Origin: B4-G1 sp964393895
Lineage (GTDB): Bacteria > Chloroflexota > Anaerolineae > B4-G1
Reading direction: 5' to 3'
DNA: 18,565 nucleotides
Assembly: GCA_964393895.1 (NCBI GenBank)
Contig: CAYMWP010000097.1
Location: 1 to 18,565 of the forward strand
The position numbers were made by a program, and so were the translations under genes. This document shows positions 14,369 to 18,565 of this stretch, one piece after another (position 1 is the first letter of the stretch; each line of letters begins with the position of its first letter). Under the pieces are notes generated by a model. It saw only the letters and a program-made list of their open reading frames with translations, had not been told where the DNA came from and searched no databases.

Positions 14369-15985
14369 TCAAGCGGGCAGTCGGCCCAACCCGGCCAGCG
14401 CGTCGCGGGCGGTCAGCCAGCCGGTATCCGGGAAGAGACACGCCACCTGCGGGGCAAAGGGCGGTGAAGCGGTCAGCACCTGGGCGGGGGAGCCGTCGGC
14501 GACGACTGCGCCCTGATCGAGGATCACGACCCGGTCGGCGGCCTGGGCGGCCAATTCGACGTCGTGGGTTGTCAGCAGCACACCCGTCCCATCCGCCTGC
14601 CACTCCCGCAGTAGCCGCGTCAGCTCCCGCTTGGCGGGATAGTCCAGGCCGCGCGTCGGTTCGTCGAGGAGCAGGAGCCGGGGGCGGGTGACTGTGACCG
14701 CGCCCAACGCCACCCGCTGCCGCTGCCCGACGCTCAGGTCGCGGGGGTAGGACGCGGCCAGATCGCTCAAACCCAGGCGGGTCAACAGGTCGGCGGGCGC
14801 GATGGGAGGGCTATTGGTCATGCCGTGGTTGCGCAGCGTGATCGCCAGCTCGTCGGCGACGGTGTCGGCAAAGAGCAGCGCGCCTGGCTCCTGGGGTAGG
14901 TAGCCGACGTTGCGGCAGATGTCGGCCGTCTCCTGTCCGACGAGCGACTCGCCCGCCAGCACGACCTCTCCCTGCCGTGGGCGCAGCAGCCCGACGATGC
15001 ACCTGAGCAGCGTGGTCTTGCCGGAGCCGTTGCGCCCCATCAGCGCGACCAACTCCCCCTTGCCAAGAGTGAGTGAGACACCACGCAGGGCAGGCGTGCC
15101 ATTGTAGTTAAAGGAAAGTCCCTCTACTTGGAGGATTGGAGATGGGGGGTTGGCTATTTGGGGTTGGGGATTGGGAATCGGGAATTGGGATTTCGCTGCA
15201 AAGCAGCGACCTTCTTCGACGGTCAGCGGCAACGGCTCCCAGCCCAGCGTTTTGCCCAGCGTGACCAGCGGCGGGATCAAATCCATCTGGTGCAATACCT
15301 GGCGTGGCGGGCCGCTGAGCGCCGGCCCGCCGGGCCCGGGCAGGTGGATCAGACGGTCGGCGTGGGGCAGGATGCGCTCCAGGCGCTGCTCGGACAGGAC
15401 GATGGTCAGCCCCAGGGTGCGATTGAGGCGCACCAGTGCAGAAAGCACATCCTGAGCCGATTGGGGGTCGAGTTGCGAGGTGGGCTCATCGAGCGCCAGG
15501 ATGCGCGGGCGGAGGACTAGCGCGGCGGCAATGGCGACGCGCTGCTTCTCGCCGCCGGAGAGCGACTCCAATGGGCGGACGCGGAGGGAGGTCAGTTCCA
15601 GCAGATCCAGCGCTTCCTCGACGCGCGCTCGCATCTCGGCGGGCGGGACGGCCGCGTTCTCCAACGCGAAAGCGATCTCGTCTTCGACCCGGTCCACGAC
15701 GAACTGGGACTCGGGATCCTGAAAGACAAAGCCGACGACGTGGCTGAGTGCCTGTGGCCCCTCGGCGACCGGGTCACGACCGGCGACGGCGACGCGCCCG
15801 CCGAGCACGCCGCCGGTAAAGTGGGGCACCAATCCGTTGAGGCAGCGCAACAGCGTGGACTTGCCCACGCCGGAGGGCCCGGCCACGAGAGCGAATTCAC
15901 CCTCGGCGATGCGCAGCGTCACGTCGGCGAGCGCGGGACGGGAGGCGCCGGGGTAGGTGTAGGTGAGGTGGTTAAAATGGATCAT
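14369..15985 (-). CDS. Fused double ATPase of an ECF-type ABC transporter
   Basis: A 538-residue protein with two ABC ATPase domains in one chain, like YkoD-type EcfA1-EcfA2 fusions. Domain 1: Walker A GPSGVGKST (36-44), signature LSGGEKQR (142-149), Walker B ILALDEPTSQLD (162-173). Domain 2: Walker A GRNGSGKTT (317-325), signature LSVGQRQR (417-424), Walker B LLLLDEPTRGLD (437-448), switch His474 in TTHD. The equivalent switch residue in domain 1 is Gln200 (SEQRLER). The linker at 264-286 is low complexity and encoded by repeat DNA. The protein powers vitamin or metal uptake with EcfT and the S component. The ATG at 15985 overlaps the EcfT stop as ATGA; upstream in-frame starts lie inside ecfT and are unlikely. 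Confidence 0.93.
   Translation of the reverse strand: MIHFNHLTYTYPGASRPALADVTLRIAEGEFALVAGPSGVGKSTLLRCLNGLVPHFTGGVLGGRVAVAGRDPVAEGPQALSHVVGFVFQDPESQFVVDRVEDEIAFALENAAVPPAEMRARVEEALDLLELTSLRVRPLESLSGGEKQRVAIAAALVLRPRILALDEPTSQLDPQSAQDVLSALVRLNRTLGLTIVLSEQRLERILPHADRLIHLPGPGGPALSGPPRQVLHQMDLIPPLVTLGKTLGWEPLPLTVEEGRCFAAKSQFPIPNPQPQIANPPSPILQVEGLSFNYNGTPALRGVSLTLGKGELVALMGRNGSGKTTLLRCIVGLLRPRQGEVVLAGESLVGQETADICRNVGYLPQEPGALLFADTVADELAITLRNHGMTNSPPIAPADLLTRLGLSDLAASYPRDLSVGQRQRVALGAVTVTRPRLLLLDEPTRGLDYPAKRELTRLLREWQADGTGVLLTTHDVELAAQAADRVVILDQGAVVADGSPAQVLTASPPFAPQVACLFPDTGWLTARDALAGLGRLPA
15131..15196. repeat. GATTGGGAATTGGG-type low-complexity repeat inside the ATPase gene
   Basis: Purine-skewed tandem runs of GGGATTGG/GGAATTGG variants encode the interdomain linker SQFPIPNPQPQIANPPSP on the minus strand. 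The composition is unlike the surrounding gene and like intergenic low-complexity repeats. A short inverted repeat, CGCTGC...GCAGCG, lies just beyond its right end. Confidence 0.65.
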
Positions 15986-17004
15986 TTGTGATCTGCTCGG
16001 CTTCCGCTCACTGTCACTGGCGCGAGCAATCCCAGCAACCCCAATCCGACGAGTGGGTCGAAGGGGGGCAGGCTCAGGCGTGGATAGGGGGCGTAGGCGA
16101 GCGTCGCCCGGCCGGGCAAGGGCAGCAGAACCACGGCCAGCGCCAGCCCGCACCCCAGCACGGTGAGAGTGTCGCGCCCGCTCCAGCGGCGCGGACGGTA
16201 GGCGGTGCGGGGGGCGGCCCGCCCGGCCAGCCGTAGCACGGCGAGGATCAATCCTGCTCCCGCGATCATCCCGCTCAAAGCAGCCCGCTTCCAAGGCATA
16301 AACAGCCACGCCAGCCAGCCTCCCAGGAGCATCAACAGCCCCAGCGCCAGCAGCGCCTGCGAGCGCAACGGCTGCGCCCGGTCGGAGACGGCTCCGTAGC
16401 CACGGGCGACCATCGCCTCGGCCAACCCCATCGAGTGCTCCAGCCCGCTCACCAGGAGCGGCACGACGATGGGCAGCCAGTCGCGCAGGCCGCGCACGCG
16501 GTGACCGCGCACCGCCTGGGCTTCGCGGATGCGGGCCAGGCTGCGGGTCGTCTGCGGGACAAAGGTAAGGGCGATGGAGAGCACGACGCCGGCCTCGTGG
16601 AAGGCGCGCGGCGCGAGTTGCACCAGGTCGCGCACCGGCGTCGCCCGGTTAAAGAGTGTGAACCCGCCAAAGATGGCCGTCAGCACGAGGCCGTTCGTAG
16701 CGCCAAAGAGGAGCGATTCCAGTGTCAACGGGCCGCCCAGCAGCGGGAGCCAATCGGGCAAGCGGAGGAGCACAGTATCGCCCAGGTGGGCGGTCAGAGC
16801 GTTGAACAGGGCCGCCAGGGGCACCGCTGTGGCCGCAAAGCGGAAGGGCAGCAGCATCGCCCGCCGGTTCTGGTCGGGCGCGCAGATGGCGGATACGAGT
16901 GTCACGATCAGCAGCAAGAGAATGGCGTAGAGCGGGTTGCGGGTGGACGAAGCTATCACCAGCACCGTCATTGCCCAGAAAAGCCAGGTGCGCGCGTCAA
17001 GCAT
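15982..17004 (-). CDS. ecfT: ECF transporter transmembrane component EcfT
   Basis: A 340-residue membrane protein with about six to eight hydrophobic segments. The EcfT coupling region contains the two Arg-Gly motifs that contact the ATPases: EAQAVRGHRVRG and, about 37 residues later, EAMVARGYG. It is longer than a standard EcfT (about 260 residues), with extra C-terminal hydrophobic segments after residue 235. It couples ATP hydrolysis to toppling of the S component. The ATG at 17004 overlaps the end of the S-component gene by 8 nt; a GGGGAT sequence upstream may serve as a weak ribosome-binding site. It is co-translated with its neighbours. Confidence 0.9.
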   Translation of the reverse strand: MLDARTWLFWAMTVLVIASSTRNPLYAILLLLIVTLVSAICAPDQNRRAMLLPFRFAATAVPLAALFNALTAHLGDTVLLRLPDWLPLLGGPLTLESLLFGATNGLVLTAIFGGFTLFNRATPVRDLVQLAPRAFHEAGVVLSIALTFVPQTTRSLARIREAQAVRGHRVRGLRDWLPIVVPLLVSGLEHSMGLAEAMVARGYGAVSDRAQPLRSQALLALGLLMLLGGWLAWLFMPWKRAALSGMIAGAGLILAVLRLAGRAAPRTAYRPRRWSGRDTLTVLGCGLALAVVLLPLPGRATLAYAPYPRLSLPPFDPLVGLGLLGLLAPVTVSGSRADHK

Positions 17005-17857
17005 CGGCAGATCCCCGAGACCCTAAGGGTTTCAGAAAACCCTTAGGGTCTGTCTCGAAGTAGAACCGGCGCCGGAAGCGAGCGAGCACCCGCACCGTCG
17101 GTGCGCCCAACAGCAGAATCAAGCTCGCGTTGCCCACCGCCCGCGCCACGTCCCACCCTAGCGAGGTCACGGCGTAAAAGGCGGCGTAGCGAGCCAATGT
17201 CTCCCCCAGGCCTATGCCCGACGTCCAACTCTGCTCAACCGGCCCCACGGCAAAAGGCCAAAAGTAGAGATTGATGATCGCGCCGTAGAGCAATCCCCAG
17301 ATGAAGGCAAAAATGCTGAGGAGTGCAATCTCTAATCTCCAATATCCAGGGGTTGAGATTAGGGATCGGAGGTTAGAGATTTTGAGCCACCCGGCAGTGA
17401 GGCCGATCCATCCCGCCGCGAACATCTGGTAAGGCAGCCACGGCCCCACGCCGCCGGTGATCAGCCCGGAGACGAGCAGCGTGAAAGCGCCCATCAGGAA
17501 GCCAAAGCGGCTGCCAAAGACGTAGCCCGCCAGAATTATGGGCGCAAAGATGGGGGAAAAGCCGCCCGGCATGGGAACGGCAACCTCGATGAAGCGCAGC
17601 GTGCTGGTGATGGCGACCAGCACACCCAGAAGCGCCACCGTCTTGGCGCTGATCGCCTGTCCTTGCAGTTCCACCAGCAGCGCGACCAGCGAGAGTCCGA
17701 CCAACGCCGTGGTCGCCAGCACCGCGTCCTGGCTATGGGCGGCGCCGATGGAGCCGCCGGCCTGGGCATCGAACAGGAAAGGATAGACGAAAGCCAAAAC
17801 ACCGATGGCTGCGCTGAGGGCGTAAATGGCCCCGCCGACGATCCGACGCACGCTCAT
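16997..17857 (-). CDS. ECF transporter S component (substrate-binding membrane protein)
   Basis: A 286-residue membrane protein. A core of about six transmembrane helices includes TSTLRFIEVAVPMPGGFSPI, APIILAGYVFGSRFGFLMGA and TGGVGPWLPYQMFAAGWIG, which fit an ECF S component; location directly before EcfT and the ATPases supports this. The substrate cannot be read from the sequence. A GGVGPWLP-type signature recalls uncharacterised S components of Chloroflexota and Actinobacteria, and a cobalamin-type vitamin would be only a guess. Residues about 159-180 (ISNLRSLISTPGYWRLEIAL) are encoded by an inserted repeat, and residues 270-281 by a palindrome. The ATG at 17857 overlaps the upstream stop as ATGA, so I prefer it to a TTG at 17884. 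Confidence 0.82.
   Translation of the reverse strand: MSVRRIVGGAIYALSAAIGVLAFVYPFLFDAQAGGSIGAAHSQDAVLATTALVGLSLVALLVELQGQAISAKTVALLGVLVAITSTLRFIEVAVPMPGGFSPIFAPIILAGYVFGSRFGFLMGAFTLLVSGLITGGVGPWLPYQMFAAGWIGLTAGWLKISNLRSLISTPGYWRLEIALLSIFAFIWGLLYGAIINLYFWPFAVGPVEQSWTSGIGLGETLARYAAFYAVTSLGWDVARAVGNASLILLLGAPTVRVLARFRRRFYFETDPKGFLKPLGSRGSADA
17018..17051. repeat. Perfect 15-bp palindrome at the S component / ecfT junction
   Basis: Arms 17018-17032 (AGACCCTAAGGGTTT) and 17037-17051 are exact inverted copies separated by 4 nt. On the minus strand they encode the last part of the S component (DPKGFLKPLGS) and end about 14 nt before the ecfT start. This looks like a REP-type element that landed in the gene end. 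As RNA it is a very stable hairpin between two coupled genes. Confidence 0.85.
17318..17383. repeat. GAGATTAGGGATT-type repeat inside the S component gene
   Basis: Arms 17327-17340 and 17368-17381 (AATCTCTAATCTCC type) are inverted copies, matching at 13 of 14 positions, around degenerate GGAGATTAG units. The block is A/T- and purine-rich compared with its GC-rich neighbours and encodes a linker between two transmembrane segments. Confidence 0.65.
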
Positions 17858-18565
17858 TTCTGGCGGATGAAAAAGATCAGCCAACCACCCAGCCCGCCCC
17901 CGATGAGGCTGAAGACGATGTAGCCGATTGGGACGAGGGCAGAGGCCGTTCTCTCACCGTTGGGCGCGGCTGGCTGCTCGCCGGTCGCCGAACGAGCAGC
18001 GTCCAAGCCGGTGGGTGTGGGCAACGGCTGTGTGACGTGTGGAGTGAGAGTAGGTGAAGACAGGGACATTACCCGCGCTGGAGTAGAAGGTGGAGAGACG
18101 GCCGCCACGGATTGCGGGGTAGGAGAGGGAGAGGGGGGCGACGACGGAATTACCGTGAGGCCAGGGGTGGGAGAGACCGACGAGGAGAGGCCGGCCGCAG
18201 GCTGAGAAACAGGCAGCGGCGTTGACGATGGCGACGGCAATGCGCCGGTCACTCCCAGCACTAGTGTGTGAGTTTGCTCCCCCGCTGCGCTCGCGACGCG
18301 CAAGTGGTATTCCTGCGCTGCCGAGGGGCAGGCCTCGCGGCTGCCGTTCAACCCCACACTTTCTCCATCCAGGTAGACCTCGTGGGCGTTGGTCGTGTCC
18401 CAGCGCACCATCGTACAAGCGCCGGCGGCGATGGGGTTTTCGTCCAGGCGGAACCAGACCACGGGAGTCGGTGGGGGCGGAGTGTCGGTCGCCGCCTCCG
18501 GAGTTGAAGTGTCGGTCGGGGGCGCGGGTGTGTCGGTGGGGGGGGGCGGGGTATCGGTGGGGGGG
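17854..18565 (-). CDS. Membrane-anchored Ig-like surface protein (5' end outside window)
   Basis: The frame stays open from the stop at 17854 to the window edge, so the start lies beyond it; the GTG at 18462 is internal. The visible part has a Pro/Thr/Asp-rich stretch (PPTDTP repeats), an Ig-like domain of about 90 residues (VWFRLDENPIAAGACTMVRW, YLDGESVGLNGSREACPS, YHLRVASAAGEQTHTLVL), a long Ser/Thr/Pro stalk, and a C-terminal hydrophobic anchor (IGYIVFSLIGGGLGGWLIFF) with a short basic tail. It is probably a cell-surface protein held by its C-terminal helix. It overlaps the S-component start by 4 nt, so it belongs to the transporter operon and may present or capture the substrate. No catalytic motif is visible. 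Confidence 0.8.
   Translation of the reverse strand, partial: PPTDTPPPPTDTPAPPTDTSTPEAATDTPPPPTPVVWFRLDENPIAAGACTMVRWDTTNAHEVYLDGESVGLNGSREACPSAAQEYHLRVASAAGEQTHTLVLGVTGALPSPSSTPLPVSQPAAGLSSSVSPTPGLTVIPSSPPSPSPTPQSVAAVSPPSTPARVMSLSSPTLTPHVTQPLPTPTGLDAARSATGEQPAAPNGERTASALVPIGYIVFSLIGGGLGGWLIFFIRQK

Noticed and set aside
18460..18462. GTG at 18462 as the start of the Ig-like surface protein
   Set aside because: The frame continues upstream without a stop to the window edge, coding PPTDTP repeats typical of a stalk, so the real start is outside.

Overview
The window reads as a chromosomal segment from a GC-rich bacterium. It is most like a Chloroflexota (Anaerolineae-type) genome. This assignment is inference from a split GcvPA/GcvPB glycine decarboxylase, proline/threonine-rich 'PTPTP' linkers on surface proteins, a MurF-Alr fusion, a caspase next to an NLR-like ATPase, and short dispersed inverted repeats running through coding regions. 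Every gene except the first lies on the minus strand, and the packing is tight, with 4-nt and 8-nt overlaps.

Left to right on the + coordinate: (1) a small plus-strand zinc-ribbon protein (85-675) ends in a clear terminator. (2) A minus-strand operon runs gcvH (4352) > gcvPA > gcvPB > a DNPH1/Rcl-type 2'-deoxynucleoside 5'-phosphate N-hydrolase (ending at 711). It has its own promoter near 4529-4556 and a leader with competing inverted repeats. (3) A fused MurF-Alr cell-wall gene (7136-4575) has a promoter that implies a near-leaderless mRNA. (4) tRNA-Val(UAC) with encoded CCA has its own promoter. (5) dcd (dCTP deaminase) is interrupted in frame by a LAGLIDADG-like domain of about 110 residues. 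(6) argS follows. (7) A caspase-like protease lies immediately upstream of argS. (8) A 1007-residue transmembrane NLR-like (STAND) ATPase has its own promoter at 14325-14354. (9) An ECF-type ABC vitamin transporter comprises a fused double ATPase, EcfT and an S component. It is preceded by a membrane-anchored Ig-like surface protein whose 5' end lies beyond the window.

The most interesting unit is the NLR-like ATPase plus caspase pair (14145-10008). Both proteins carry zinc ribbons of one type, and both carry a short two-rung glycine-rich motif with an IQ(I/F)G core. This core resembles the RHIM and the bacterial amyloid signalling motifs (BASS) that connect NLR receptors to effectors. The receptor also crosses the membrane and has a large predicted ectodomain. 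My inference is an envelope-sensing, caspase-executing cell-death or defence module in which the shared motif passes the signal.

The second highlight is the dcd gene with an embedded, probably catalytically dead, LAGLIDADG-like domain. Other points of note are a MurF half with altered signature residues, repeat DNA translated as in-frame linkers in three proteins, and a perfect 15-bp palindrome that forms the C-terminus of the ECF S component. All assignments come from reading motifs by eye; no database search was run.
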